Assembly: GCA_964410665.1 (NCBI GenBank)
Contig: CAYPIE010000100.1
Span: 1-20,148 of the forward strand
DNA: 20,148 nucleotides
Reading direction: 5' to 3'
Origin: CAYPIE01 sp964410665
GTDB lineage: Bacteria > Planctomycetota > Planctomycetia > Gemmatales > Gemmataceae
Part shown: positions 12,201 through 16,869 of the stretch, one piece after another
How the letters are laid out: each line of letters opens with the position of its first letter
Position numbering within the stretch: position 1 is the stretch's first letter
Notes under the pieces: model-generated
The model's input: the letters and a program-made list of their open reading frames with translations, nothing else
Told to the model about the DNA's origin: nothing
The model's database searches: none
Made by a program: the position numbers and the translations under genes

Positions 12201-15200
12201 CAGGGAAGTTCAGTAAGACCTGCTCGAAAGTGAGCCCATGCTGGAGAAAGAAGGCAAAGTTGCTCAGACGAGCATCGGTGCCGATCACATTGATCAGGAC
12301 CGTACCATCGGTCGGGACATCGATGGTCAAGCTGGCGGCGTTGGCCAGGGTAGCCGCGTCCAGCTGGAAGACATTCAATCCCGCTTCCGATCCAGTGAAG
12401 ATGATCGCCTCTCGGGTGCCGGCGGGGCTGGTCGTGGTGCTGCCGGTCGCAGGTAGCGTTGCCCAAGCGTCACTACGGTCCCGTAAGTAGACCCCGGCCG
12501 CGGCAAAGTCGATGGGCGTGTCCTGGTACGCAAAGCCGCGCGGAATGCCGATGCTCTCGAGGGTCGCGGCACCACCGTAGACAATGTTGCCATGATCGAC
12601 TTGGCCGCTGGTGAAGAGCAGGTTGCCTCCAGCGACCAGGCTGGCGAAGCCATCGGCCTGGGCGTCTAGCCCGGTAGCAATACCATGGTTGGCGAGCGTC
12701 ACATCCCCACCACCCGCCAGGCGGCCCTGGATGTTGGAGCCCCAGACCACATCCTCCAAGAAGAAGCCGTTGAAGCCACTGGCGATCCCCAGCGGACCCA
12801 AAGCCCCTTGCTCGACACGGAAGGTGTGCGTGCCCGCCGACAGTGTGGTCTCGGTATAGTCGAAACGCCAGGTGCGATCATCGTCCACGCGCACGCTACC
12901 CACCGCACCGATGTCATCCCGGATCACCGTAAGCAACGCCCCCGGTTCACCCGTACCATACAGCACCAGCGTGGCATCATCGGTCAGGGCATGATCACCT
13001 TCCAGGCTGGTCGCCCGTGAGATACCAGTAATCATTGGGCCGACCATGGGAGCGCAGCCGAGGCCATCGCTTGTTAAGAGGACCTCGACGGTGAACGTCG
13101 ACTCACCGACACCTCCATCATCGTCGCGGACCGAGATATGCGCGGTATAGGTGCCCGCAGCCGTGTAGCTATGGCCGGCCTGGATGCTGCCGCTGGTGGG
13201 GTTACCGGCCGAGCCAGGAATGCTGCTTGGGATGAGCGACTCGATCGCACTGCCATCGCCCCAATCAATCTCCGCGGTGAAGCGCTCCTGGGTTCCTGCC
13301 ATCAACGAGTCAAAACCCGGATCAACAAAGGTGGCGATAGGCCAAGGCGTGGTCTCACCGACCACCAGGGTATGGTTCGCCGCCGTCACGCTCGGGACGA
13401 CGTTGACAATGTTGGCTCCAGTCATTCGCTCACCGGTGTAGCCCGCTTGGTCAGTCACGGTGATTTCGATGACATACTGTCCGTTATCGGCGTAAACGTG
13501 CGTTGCTCGCACGGTCCAGACCTCACCCGTCCATTCAATCGTCCCATCGGTCCGATGCCCATCGCCCCAGTCGATGGTTGCTGAGTGGGTATCACTCGAA
13601 TCGGGATCGGCGAAGCGGGCTTGCAGCTCAACCGTCTCTCCTTCAAGCCCATCGATCTCAGGGGCAAACTGGACGACCGGATTCGGCCGGGGCGCTGACG
13701 CTTGGAAGATCAGGTCGTTAAAATCTTCATCGCCCCCGAAATCTAGATCCTCGACCGCAAATTGCACCCAGCCATCGTCAAGATCTGTGCGGCGAAAATG
13801 TTCGGTCTGGCCATCGGCGTTGGCCGCCTGGCTGCTCAACCAGATGTGCGGCAGCTCAGCGAGATCCCCGGTGGGGTTGTCCGCCAGCAGCTGGCTGGTG
13901 GTGGCGTTTTGCACCAGATAGAACGCCACATAGGTGCCGGCAGGAAACTCAAGCCAGGTGGCCGCCCCGACCTGGCTCCCCTGGGCGAAGAGGATGCCTC
14001 GGTTCGGGGCGGCGAATACGGCGGTGGTGTAGCCAGGATCCGATGGCAGGAGACCATTGACCCGACCCTGACTATCTTCGACCTGATAGTAACCAAGTTC
14101 GTTGGCGTAATCGGTACTCTGCCCTTGGTGATCAAACTGCACGCGGACGGTATCCCCCGGATTCCCGGGCACCCACCAAACGCCGGAATCTCCCGGGGTT
14201 GGCAGCACCGTGATGGTGAGCCCGGTGAGGTGTTCTCCCCCATCATCGTCCTGGACGCGGACGGTCGCCGCATACACACCGGGCTGGGTGTACCGGTACT
14301 CACCGGTCACGGTACCCTGGGAGCCAGAGCTTGTTCCTTGATCAGCGAAGGTGATCTGGCCGAAGGGAGTCGGCGAACCATCCCCCCAGTCAATGGTCGC
14401 CAGGAAGGTTTCCTGGGTGGCGAAGTCGCTTAAGCTGAAGCCTGGATCGGAAAAGGTGGCCAGATCCCAGTAGAAGTCTTCCCCAACCATCACTGTCCGG
14501 TTGCCCAGCGCGGTCACCGTGGGGGCAACATTGCCAATGGTAGCGGTGGTCCGCTGCACATCCCGCACCCCCGCGGTGTCGATGGCCGTGACCCGGATCG
14601 AGTACGACCCATCATCGGCATAGGTATGCTCACCTTGAACCTTCCACTGGTCCCCTTCGCGGACCACGATTGCCCCGGTCACCGTTCCATCGCCCCAGTC
14701 GATCTCGGCGGTGTGCGAATCATCGGCGTTGGCATCACTGAACCCGACTTGAAGCGTTAGCACCTCTCCTTCCAGACCAATCAGCGGCGTCAATGCTGCC
14801 AGGCGTGGCCCCTGATTGAGCGCCAGCCCCGAACTGGTCAGGGGCGTCAGCACTCCCGTTGGATTGGTCAAGGCGATGGCCGCATCCAAGATGGCATCGG
14901 CGGTGAGCAGACCGAGAGCGAGACGCTGCGGTCCCTCCCCACCATTCGGCATCGTCCACTCACGACGTTGCCAACCACCGGTTCCATCCCCTTCGAATAC
15001 CACCACCACATCACGACCAGGATCGGGGACAACAACATCTACCAAGCCATCTCCACTGACATCCCCGAATGCCACATCGTTGGCATCGATCCACAGGCCC
15101 GGCAATGTCTGTACTTGAAACGGCTCATTCAGCACCGTGGCCGGGTTCAAGGCAACATGGCCAATCGTGACACTTGAGCTGCTTCCGGGAGGATGGCCCA

Positions 15201-16602
15201 CCAGATGAAAGAGTAACGTCACCGAGGTGCCTGCGGGAATGTCGGAGACCGCGACACGAACACGCTGGCCGTCAAAGCTGGCCTCGGCTCCGAGCCGTAC
15301 CTGTCCCCCAGGGCTAAGATGGAAAAAGGCCGAAGTGTCCGCGCGAAATGGGCTGACCAATGGCGTACGGTCACTGGCCAGTAGCGACACTTCAAAAGCA
15401 TCGGGGAGGCTCGCATCGGGGAGGCTCGCTTCGGGGAGGCTCGCTTCGGGAAGGCTCGCATCGGCCGCTTCCAGCCCATCGGCGAGTAGGTCAAACTCCA
15501 GGTATTCTGTGCCTGGGGGCATCACAAAGGTCTGCTCGAGGATAGACAGCAGATCGTCCCCCTCAAGTAACTGGGCATAGCCATCGGCCCCTAGTACCTC
15601 GCCGGATGTCACCGTCCAGCCGGCCAGTCCTCCTCGAAATGCACCATTTACCAGCGGTGTCTGCGGGCTTGGATCATCGGGGTTGATCAGCACGCTCGCT
15701 GTGCTGCCTGCACTGACCGCCAGATCTACATCCCTGTCTCCATCCACATCCGCTGCCGCCATCCCAGTAATTCCGGTGATGCCAGCAACTCCGGCCAACG
15801 TCAACTCCGGACGCGGCATCAGACTGCCATCGGCAAGTCCCTGTAAGAAAGTGACCTGACCATCCTGATGGCCGATGGCGAGGTCGGCATAGCCATCGGC
15901 CATCAGGTCTGCAAACACCACCGTCACCGGGCTCTGCCCGCCGCTGGGGTAGGCTTCGGGGGAAGCGAACCCCGTTGTCGGGTCCCCCGTCAGGACAAAT
16001 ACCTGGTCGCTCCCCGGAGCGAGCACCACCAGATCACTCCAGTCATCACCGGGTAACCTACCAACGGCCAGCGGAAGCGCTTCCCCGGTCGGCAGGACAA
16101 GGTCCTGTCCGCTGCCGATGGGGAAATGCTGTAGATCATGGAAGTGCCCCCCACCATCCCCATGGGCCACAAGCACCCCATCTGCCGCCTGGATGACCAG
16201 ATCCGGGTAGGCATCCGCATCAAACAGCCCCGAGGCCAGTCCGGCCACATTGCTCAAACCAAGATCGGTTTTGCTGGCCGGTTGCCAACCCCCATTGCCA
16301 TCATTCAAAGCCACCGTGAGCTGCCCATTGGCCTCCACGACAGCCAGATCTTCTGGCCCTTCCCCATCAAGTGGTGCCAGGAGGACATCGATCGTAGACC
16401 CGGACAAAGCAAGAAACTCGATCGGCGGTGCTTGGAAGCTTGGGCAAACGCGGTCCTCCAGCGGCTCAAGCGGTTCAATCACACGGCCCGGGTCGCGGCG
16501 GGCAGCGACCAGGGGGTGACGGTGGCCAAATCGGCCCTGAAAGAGGTCCTGAAAGAGGTCCTGAAAGAGGTCCCGAAAGAGATCCCGAGGCCATGGGCGC
16601 AT
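1..16602 (-). CDS. Giant mosaic RHS/YD-repeat cell-surface protein (partial, C-terminus outside window)
   Basis: One frame is open for 5,534 codons from ATG at 16602 to the window edge; reading it in many places gives coherent protein without frameshifts. The start has an in-frame TGA 12 codons upstream and an AAAGGG Shine-Dalgarno-like tract 7 nt before ATG. Modules in order: repeat leader and PLEPLEDRV tract (about 1-55), FG-GAP-type repeats (56-590), PKD plus DUF4114-type (600-1180), choice-of-anchor-A-type (1270-1520), NHL-like propeller (1540-1765), ten PPC-like repeats (1788-2825), IgGFc-binding-type (2830-3240), Ig-like (3245-3420), an unrecognised segment (3425-3530), five He_PIG-type repeats (3538-3994), RHS/YD array (4344-5450) and a variable tip from 5490. 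Known: RHS proteins are large surface or secreted shells, often with C-terminal toxins; the other modules are typical of extracellular adhesins. Inferred: exported surface adhesin or contact-dependent effector. Domain limits are approximate and read by eye. Confidence 0.95.
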   Translation of the reverse strand, partial: MRPWPRDLFRDLFQDLFQDLFQGRFGHRHPLVAARRDPGRVIEPLEPLEDRVCPSFQAPPIEFLALSGSTIDVLLAPLDGEGPEDLAVVEANGQLTVALNDGNGGWQPASKTDLGLSNVAGLASGLFDADAYPDLVIQAADGVLVAHGDGGGHFHDLQHFPIGSGQDLVLPTGEALPLAVGRLPGDDWSDLVVLAPGSDQVFVLTGDPTTGFASPEAYPSGGQSPVTVVFADLMADGYADLAIGHQDGQVTFLQGLADGSLMPRPELTLAGVAGITGITGMAAADVDGDRDVDLAVSAGSTASVLINPDDPSPQTPLVNGAFRGGLAGWTVTSGEVLGADGYAQLLEGDDLLSILEQTFVMPPGTEYLEFDLLADGLEAADASLPEASLPEASLPDASLPDAFEVSLLASDRTPLVSPFRADTSAFFHLSPGGQVRLGAEASFDGQRVRVAVSDIPAGTSVTLLFHLVGHPPGSSSSVTIGHVALNPATVLNEPFQVQTLPGLWIDANDVAFGDVSGDGLVDVVVPDPGRDVVVVFEGDGTGGWQRREWTMPNGGEGPQRLALGLLTADAILDAAIALTNPTGVLTPLTSSGLALNQGPRLAALTPLIGLEGEVLTLQVGFSDANADDSHTAEIDWGDGTVTGAIVVREGDQWKVQGEHTYADDGSYSIRVTAIDTAGVRDVQRTTATIGNVAPTVTALGNRTVMVGEDFYWDLATFSDPGFSLSDFATQETFLATIDWGDGSPTPFGQITFADQGTSSGSQGTVTGEYRYTQPGVYAATVRVQDDDGGEHLTGLTITVLPTPGDSGVWWVPGNPGDTVRVQFDHQGQSTDYANELGYYQVEDSQGRVNGLLPSDPGYTTAVFAAPNRGILFAQGSQVGAATWLEFPAGTYVAFYLVQNATTSQLLADNPTGDLAELPHIWLSSQAANADGQTEHFRRTDLDDGWVQFAVEDLDFGGDEDFNDLIFQASAPRPNPVVQFAPEIDGLEGETVELQARFADPDSSDTHSATIDWGDGHRTDGTIEWTGEVWTVRATHVYADNGQYVIEITVTDQAGYTGERMTGANIVNVVPSVTAANHTLVVGETTPWPIATFVDPGFDSLMAGTQERFTAEIDWGDGSAIESLIPSSIPGSAGNPTSGSIQAGHSYTAAGTYTAHISVRDDDGGVGESTFTVEVLLTSDGLGCAPMVGPMITGISRATSLEGDHALTDDATLVLYGTGEPGALLTVIRDDIGAVGSVRVDDDRTWRFDYTETTLSAGTHTFRVEQGALGPLGIASGFNGFFLEDVVWGSNIQGRLAGGGDVTLANHGIATGLDAQADGFASLVAGGNLLFTSGQVDHGNIVYGGAATLESIGIPRGFAYQDTPIDFAAAGVYLRDRSDAWATLPATGSTTTSPAGTREAIIFTGSEAGLNVFQLDAATLANAASLTIDVPTDGTVLINVIGTDARLSNFAFFLQHGLTFEQVLLNFPEATTLNVNAIEVPGSILAPRAQGLFENGQVRGQLIARSVVGDGSGALRHHPLAHACPVQTSTDFTVQVAEPVTSAAVKFFVVGGEWTSRYTHSGTFLGSQRVEIDATDPNPSGIATDPTGSTTWVVSTAADGTTWVTVQDADGSLHGTWQALQVRDARDISLHGTDLWIVGREVLDGDLRVFRYADGGQLRRGGLPPSETFPLLAENTNPTGLVTDGHTIYVVDHGPEGGRMFAYNRQGMRLGNASHNPWQLDPANGSPSGVTLNPNGGNELWVVDRGTRVVYQYPTGRSSHWWNPGGSQPATEAFTLPTDLPAPEGIADPDYPPILLGQLIKGAIATLGSSESYALSLSESKRLFFQPIQGLEQDFTWRLHDESDNLIGTGFFEFTGVLDLPAGNYTLSVSNDYTTGNYSFQLWDPRDLTAAAISLNEPVSGSIDSAGQLAAYTFDVTQSDSFVLESDLGFEWAQWYGNADLGWALFYSDGYDQFAAPFYNQEIFLGPDTYTLVIFTQGDTSSRPYTLTPWQVPATAVRSISIGELVEGRWPPIEYLEAEFAFAANAGNELRLDVIESTGTFRWRVASPTGMTLVDGSMVDTQLAPLTESGLYTLYLRAEPQFDANGDPEGPRGGTYQFQISNSMVPPTPITLGQSVSGEIVAASLPFEEVDRYSFTAMAGQALAFEVSQNQGTLYWSLRGPDQTEVFSDVLTSQNPPALSISGDYTLSIWADFYTDEIDLLYGGAYTFQIVEPGAPTPTPIAIDTEVEGVLQPTGTWERFVFNASPGQRLFFDSQTNYPGTTWSLIGPDGSEWFTNDFADVDSLTLNGGQYTLELRSADTSESTYRFRLWDVPATVPVAISLSEVVDGAITVPGQINAYFFLGSMGQRLYLGLHTDAPSLFGFTLRSPSGVILEELLRSDTVGILLPEDGQYTLQVDNLSLSGGTGLLDLTGSYRFTLVEPAPLLLNQPFEAIIDVPGRERVYTFEGVAGQRIAWDVLDGDDAGDAELFEPENNRLALLDGTTDSTTVLLPSDGTYTLVVQPRQDIHQTGTLQAQLIDVPPDLSLPASVGVPVEGTIAPGQVVRVDFDLLAGQNLIFAIEDNPHQLAFSLERPDGSSALYAFFQTTRDVWLSEIAEDGRHTLVIRGRRDDALAGGSYRVVLRPPAAEDAELGVTPNTPSIGSVLGGQRIRYTFAGFASQPLALRIFDNPGAIPFTLLDPTGNALFADVVDDQWLDALPMDGTYTLVATGGLDLEVREGNYQFLLSHWPGMSQAILPNNVFTDSVRPAERILHTFTAAAGQPLAFTIVDNPGGIGFTLLDPTGNHLFTDELENQWLDALTVAGTYTLIASGGHAGEVREGSYGIAVVQREATGVADSQGDAFWVAFPATLNDPILGLSQLALTLTAADNAAAKVAIPGLNFHTTVYIPAGQLVEVSLPQTANLNRGEVIEDKGVQIQSIGEITVYAASYEQWNTDAYLALPTDVLGREYLVMSIDGGVQDSPTSGRGGSFVLVATQDNTTVTIIPSVDVWDHPAGVPFTVTLDQGQVYQLNHFTTVDLTGTEIVADQPVALLSGHSRAYIPWGQDGADILVEQIPPIETWGQRFVSMPLATRSSGEVYRILAAANGTEVRFNGELVATLNRGEFHQAILTDPVAIETTGPVLVAQFARSTEVDMIMGDPFMALVPPVEQYLDRYTVSSIQGFEILGHYLNLVVPIATIGQINLDGTLVPGDQFTPIGDSGYAGVQLTVSPGPHQVTGTLPFGILSYGFGPAESYGYIGGLSMAPVADVAALDLIPELTELMPGLPVALQVVVTDAAGTPVAGVRVDFEVSGSHSTTGFAVTDVQGIARFDYLGSIPGEDVVLARLGAFQDTSIVRWETLTPPTVTIESHSDGQTVLAGSLLLVGQAVPGDVTGSITLVTVQGRPVQSLDFSGRFYAPLELVEGDNFIEVMVWDSRGQSASVTFNLIGDVDTGTSAAVLEDVSRGTYLRFSETTYDHATGELRVDGFLENLAAGRLVGPVRSELASESPAWVLLSNPLGLVFDDELPTEGLEPGDSSEAVRVSFAFTEHLRFAPVFQFSVPENLPPRFVLGPRTEAVAQRAYSHSIWAIDPNGESVHFEVLVGPEGLVIDPSSGQMQWTPRLDQIGNQQVEILAHDGRGGTARLRYPIWVAATPVNRPPVFQSAPPTRGEPGEDYGYSPVAVDADSDPLEFVLLEGPAGATLDPVRGELTLLAATEGTYSIRLGVRDNRGGASEQAFVLTIGSGGAQAGLVVGSTPTTDAVVGQEWRYLPDLVNPSGTTLTYSVVTAPNGMLFDADTGLLRWRPEAAQLGPHTITLAVQNDLGGTAGQTFVVEVAASRPDLAPVIDSIPAQIATLDVTYTYQVTADDPEMLDVSFALAASPGGMSIDPSTGLIAWTPTAAQLGSALVRVQASDLAGNLGEQAFLVTVRAANQPPTFEFTPSTEFVPGKVLRFQVQATDTEDTLTYTLVEGPAELRLNPFSGEAIWASQPADLGDHPVTVRATDQRGLSTDLSFVLTAVADIEAPTVSIQVEDNLLDVGQTIQIQVLSRDNSGIASRTLRISGQPVTLDTEGVTTFTATTPGLLELAATVTDAVGNQAKTSLMLRVFDPTDSLRPVITLQSPAPGGVVTYLTDIVATIDEANLEFYHVEVSRTGSGQWRRIGEGIVVPADGRLTTLDPTLLDNDAYTVRITAQDVNGLKRIEEFPLTIEGQAKLGDFQQVFTDLQLPLAGIPITITRLYDSLTADQAQDFGFGWRLGMGYDPRIRETVPQDLAGNPFGEVGFQIGTRVYVTMPDGRRVGFTFDPEVQAGLLGAYWYPRFVADPGVYDTLEVDRVPLQQESDGRFRLYLVGVGGWNPRQYRLTTKDQVTYTFDQFDGLRSIHDLNGNTLRFTGDGIFSDTGVSVQYVRDALGRIERIIDPDGNPIVYRYDVHGNLVEVVDQTGFVTRMHYRTDPAHYLELVESDCECVPSTRMEYNDDGRLVAIVDEEGNRFEMDYDLLAQTEVVSDPLGHATTLVYDDRGNVLSEKTPLGYTWSYEYDADDNLTQVTDPRGHVQRSVYDERGNLTSYTNAGDQTWTYTYNALNDVLTWQDPRQRLGVNEYDPLGNQVRASDPGGYVATFTYNERGLVQTSTDPNGHVTLFEYASEQRLPTRVIYPDGTFRSFHYNQFGGVTQITDENGYTTRYGYDVVGLPLWVEDALNQRSSIEYDNARRVSKVIDELGRVTEYRYDALGRRTSMIDAIGAEWRMVYDVADRLIQEIDPLDRVTTYTYDNDNRLMQVNDALDNTTTYTYDAANNLTSVEDANQHTTTYAYDERDRLTTITDALDQVTTISYDAVDNLISLTDANNHTTRFGYDSLDRLVRVTDARDGETVYVYDGVNNLLSLTDANHHTSHYFYDNRDRLVRMSDPSEAISRYEYDPVGNQLAMIDPLGRTDRFRYDALNRLIERVDTAGEMFTWEYDAVGNVLRMIDPLDQVTVYTYDKLNRPQTWTDARESTTSSTYDLVGNLTSLTDALTNSTLYEYDELNRLITQTDPLNAQKTFDYDPVGNLTRLTDRNGRVRAFDYDELDRPTAEHWLDTQGNTIYSMLSTYDPVGNLTGVKDPFSQYAYTYDELDRLTQVDNTGTPNLPQLILTQDYDAVGNRTRVADNFGFSIASLYDERDLLQTRTWQGADLATTRMEFGYNAAGQMVKLDRWVDDPAATLAVQETRDYDPAGRLAGIRQTRGDDSPITEYNYSYDALSRLVSETHHSQTWTYTLDPVGQLLDVDHSGDVDRSYDYDPNGNRSSNGGQTGPGNRLRADDGYDYVYDAEGNLIEQTERTTGQVTSYTYDYRNRLIEVTDRDATGVVLRNASYTYDAFDGRLRETVDGETTGFLYDGDHVWAEVAEDGTLTARYLFGDRIDQVLARWQPDAGVGFYLSDRLGTVHDIVDAAGQVVASRSYDAFGQVLNETGTVDRYGFQGREHAPGNQLQYFRARWYAPEQGRFLSEDPLGWSASANPYTFVDNEPINATDPSGLTAVSEYRAMVSQTAGAFIECMAGAAVFQTALTAVFGLEPTVESLA
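253..3573 (-). repeat. RHS/YD-repeat array (about 45 repeats)
   Basis: Residues about 4344-5450 of the giant protein consist of units of about 21 residues of the form YxYDxxGNLxxxTDxxGxT, such as YTYDAANNLTSVEDANQHT and FDYDPVGNLTRLTDRNGRV. About 45 can be counted. The array is preceded by the usual RHS entry segment (GIPITITRLYDSL ... DFGFGWRLGM, residues 4202-4234). YD repeats form the spiral beta-sheet cocoon of RHS and Tc-toxin C proteins. One repeat near 4440 contains an unusual Cys-Glu-Cys motif. Confidence 0.95.
4621..5991 (-). repeat. Five He_PIG/cadherin-like Ig repeats
   Basis: Residues about 3538-3994 of the giant protein. Five units of about 90 residues start (N)xPPxF or an equivalent, then have a Y-x-x-x-A-x-D-x-(E/S/D) strand and the signature GxxxDPxxGxxxWTP or close variants, ending VRAxDxxGxxxxxxFxLxV. 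This is the putative Ig domain (He_PIG) pattern found in extracellular bacterial proteins. They form a stalk between the N-terminal modules and the RHS part. Confidence 0.8.
6013..6870 (-). other. Ig-like domains and an unrecognised spacer domain
   Basis: Residues about 3245-3530 of the giant protein. The first part (LTELMPGLPVALQVVVTDAA, then GVRVDFEVSG, GIARFDY) resembles a bacterial Ig-like domain group 1. The second (VTIESHSDGQTVLAGSLLL, then EGDNFIEVMVWD) is another Ig-like sandwich. The third (about 3425-3530: YLRFSETTYDHATGELRVDG, LENLAAGRLVGPV) has no family I recognise. Such segments often precede Ig repeats in planctomycete surface proteins. Confidence 0.6.
6883..8115 (-). other. 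IgGFc-binding-protein N-terminal-type domain
   Basis: Residues about 2830-3240 of the giant protein. It opens SQGDAFWVAFP and continues with IYxxxxYxQWNTDAYLALP-like, then GREYLVMS, GGSFVLVATQDNTTVTI, ADQPVALLSGHSRAYIP, EQIPPIETWGQRFVSMPLAT, and closes SYGFGPAESYGYIGG. This order matches the IgGFc_binding N-terminal domain family (Pfam PF17517). The name comes from animal FCGBP. In bacteria the ligand is unknown, and IgG binding should not be assumed. Confidence 0.75.
8128..11241 (-). repeat. Ten tandem PPC-like (pre-peptidase C-terminal type) domain repeats
   Basis: Residues about 1788-2825 of the giant protein hold about ten units of roughly 100 residues. Each follows the pattern I-x-[LI]-x-x-x-V-x-G-x-[IL], Y-x-F-x-x-x-x-G-Q-x-L, a central W/F-x-L-x-x-P-x-G, and a closing GxYTLxx. 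This fits PPC-type beta-sandwich modules of secreted proteins. The last two units (about 8150-8730) are clearly more similar to each other than to the rest, sharing FTLLDPTGN, QWLDAL and EVREG(N/S)Y, which suggests a recent duplication. Confidence 0.75.
11308..11985 (-). other. NHL/beta-propeller-like domain
   Basis: Residues about 1540-1765 of the giant protein. Repeated blade-like units follow a pattern of NPSGIATDPTG...TWVVS, TNPTGLVTDGHTIYVVDHG and GSPSGVTLNPNGGNELWVVDRG. These have the P-x-G-[IVL]-[AV]-x-[DN] opening and W/Y-V-V-D ending of NHL-like propeller blades. The role is probably a binding scaffold on the extracellular protein. The number of blades is uncertain. Confidence 0.6.
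12043..12795 (-). other. Choice-of-anchor A / pAdhesive-type domain
   Basis: Residues about 1270-1520 of the giant protein. The visible pattern is FNGFFLEDVVWGSNIQGRLA, then GGDVTLAN, LVAGGNLLFTSG and GNIVYGG. A later part reads VLINVIGTD, then LLNFPEATTLN and EVPGSILAPRA. This order matches the choice-of-anchor A adhesin-like domain (TIGR04215-like), seen in bacterial surface proteins. An Ig-like segment (about 1185-1265) precedes it. The assignment is by eye. Confidence 0.7.
13063..14805 (-). other. PKD domains flanking a DUF4114-type domain
   Basis: Residues about 600-1180 of the giant protein. Four copies of the PKD-type core DWGDG or its close variant are visible, with D at about 635, 738, 1011 and 1113. 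Each is followed by a HxYxxxGxYxxxxxVxD-like strand pattern. Between the second and third copy is a segment ending DFGGDEDFNDLIF (to residue about 965), the hallmark of DUF4114 domains. PKD domains are extracellular beta-sandwich modules common in surface proteins. DUF4114 occurs in large secreted proteins of unknown role. Confidence 0.8.
14833..16437 (-). other. FG-GAP/VCBS-type repeat region with inserted beta-sandwich-like domain
   Basis: Residues about 56-590 of the giant protein. Repeated calcium-loop-like motifs include DADAYPDLVI, LMADGYADLAIG, DVDGDRDVDL and DVSGDGLVDVVV, as in FG-GAP/VCBS beta-propeller blades. The repeats are interrupted at about 315-490 by a segment starting NGAFRGGLAGW and running through alternating hydrophobic strands. 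I read this as an inserted jelly-roll-like domain. That domain carries the ASLPE/D tandem repeat. Such regions are normally extracellular and calcium-binding. Confidence 0.75.
15398..15457 (-). repeat. 15-bp tandem repeat encoding (ASLPE/D)x4
   Basis: Four 15-bp units on the plus strand follow GC(A/T)TCGGG(G/A)AGGCTC and are followed by a partial fifth. They encode ASLPE/ASLPD repeats at about residues 382-402 of the giant protein. The repeat lies between two predicted strands (EFDLLADG before, DAFEVSLL after), so it probably expands a surface loop. The unit length keeps the reading frame. Confidence 0.9.
16444..16479 (-). other. Planctomycete extracellular-protein leader motif (IEPLEPLEDRVC)
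   Basis: Residues 42-53 of the giant protein read IEPLEPLEDRVC, preceded by an Arg-rich stretch (residues 31-41). This matches the short LEPLEDRxLL-like N-terminal tract shared by large planctomycete extracellular proteins (Pfam describes it as Planctomycete extracellular, PF07595). It is recognised by pattern only. No classical hydrophobic signal peptide is visible before it. The tract suggests export by whatever route these proteins use. Confidence 0.75.
16537..16584 (-). repeat. 12-bp tandem repeat encoding (DLFQ/R)x4 at the N-terminus of the giant protein
   Basis: Four adjacent 12-bp units (plus strand CTGAAAGAGGTC, the last one CCGAAAGAGATC) encode DLFR-DLFQ-DLFQ-DLFQ at residues 7-22. 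The first three units are identical, which points to recent expansion by slippage. The repeat sits between the start codon and the PLEPLEDRV tract, so it lengthens the leader rather than an extracellular module. The units are a multiple of 3, so copy-number change would keep the frame. Confidence 0.9.
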
Positions 16603-16609
16603 GGCGGTA

Positions 16610-16615
16610 CCCTTT
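16610..16615 (-). promoter_or_regulatory. Ribosome binding site of the giant gene
   Basis: Minus-strand AAAGGG lies 7 nt upstream of the ATG at 16602. With the in-frame TGA 12 codons upstream it supports this start. Confidence 0.45.
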
Positions 16616-16654
16616 ATGTGAATGAGTACGTATTTGGATCAGCGAGTTGGTACT

Positions 16655-16682
16655 ATCCTAGACGCTCCGAAAACACTGTCAA
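16655..16682 (-). promoter_or_regulatory. Candidate promoter of the giant RHS gene
   Basis: On the minus strand a consensus -35 TTGACA (plus 16677-16682) is followed after 16 nt by TAGGAT (plus 16655-16660, 4 of 6 consensus positions). Transcription would begin about 45 nt before the ATG at 16602. Position and a perfect -35 support it; planctomycete promoters are poorly defined, so this is tentative. Confidence 0.4.
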
Positions 16683-16709
16683 TATCGAACTTTGGATTTT
16701 CACATTTTC

Positions 16710-16740
16710 TTGACGTAGTTCTGATATACACTTATATAAC
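16710..16740 (+). promoter_or_regulatory. Plus-strand promoter-like sequence
   Basis: TTGACG (16710-16715), then 17 nt, then TATATA (16733-16738; TATAAC overlaps it at 16735-16740). It would fire away from the giant gene, towards the 3' end of the DUF1559 gene. The surrounding 60 bases are notably AT-rich against a GC-rich background. Its only candidate product here is the small ORF at 16870-16941 or an antisense transcript. Confidence 0.3.
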
Positions 16741-16826
16741 ATGATCAAGAAACATGCGCGAGCGATCGCCAAATGATGCAATCAAAAGTGTCTGTGCGTT
16801 TTTGCTGATAGAACTTGGAACAATCC

Positions 16827-16848
16827 ACTGCGATGCCGATCAGTGGTA
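16827..16848. other. Hairpin (6-bp perfect arms, 10-nt loop)
   Basis: CCACTG (16827-16832) and CAGTGG (16843-16848) are perfect inverted repeats. They lie 98 bases past the DUF1559 stop codon. No T-run follows on either strand, so a classical rho-independent terminator is not supported. It may be an mRNA 3'-end structure or chance. Confidence 0.3.
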
Positions 16849-16869
16849 ATAATGCAGAGAGGAGCTTCG

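Noticed and set aside
15398..15457. Short regular repeats that might suggest a CRISPR array (also 16537-16584)
   Set aside because: The units are directly adjacent with no spacers, are a multiple of 3, and encode regular peptide repeats in the giant protein.
16827..16848. Hairpin as a rho-independent terminator of the DUF1559 gene
   Set aside because: No T-run follows on either strand and the stem has only 6 pairs, so only a hairpin is noted.
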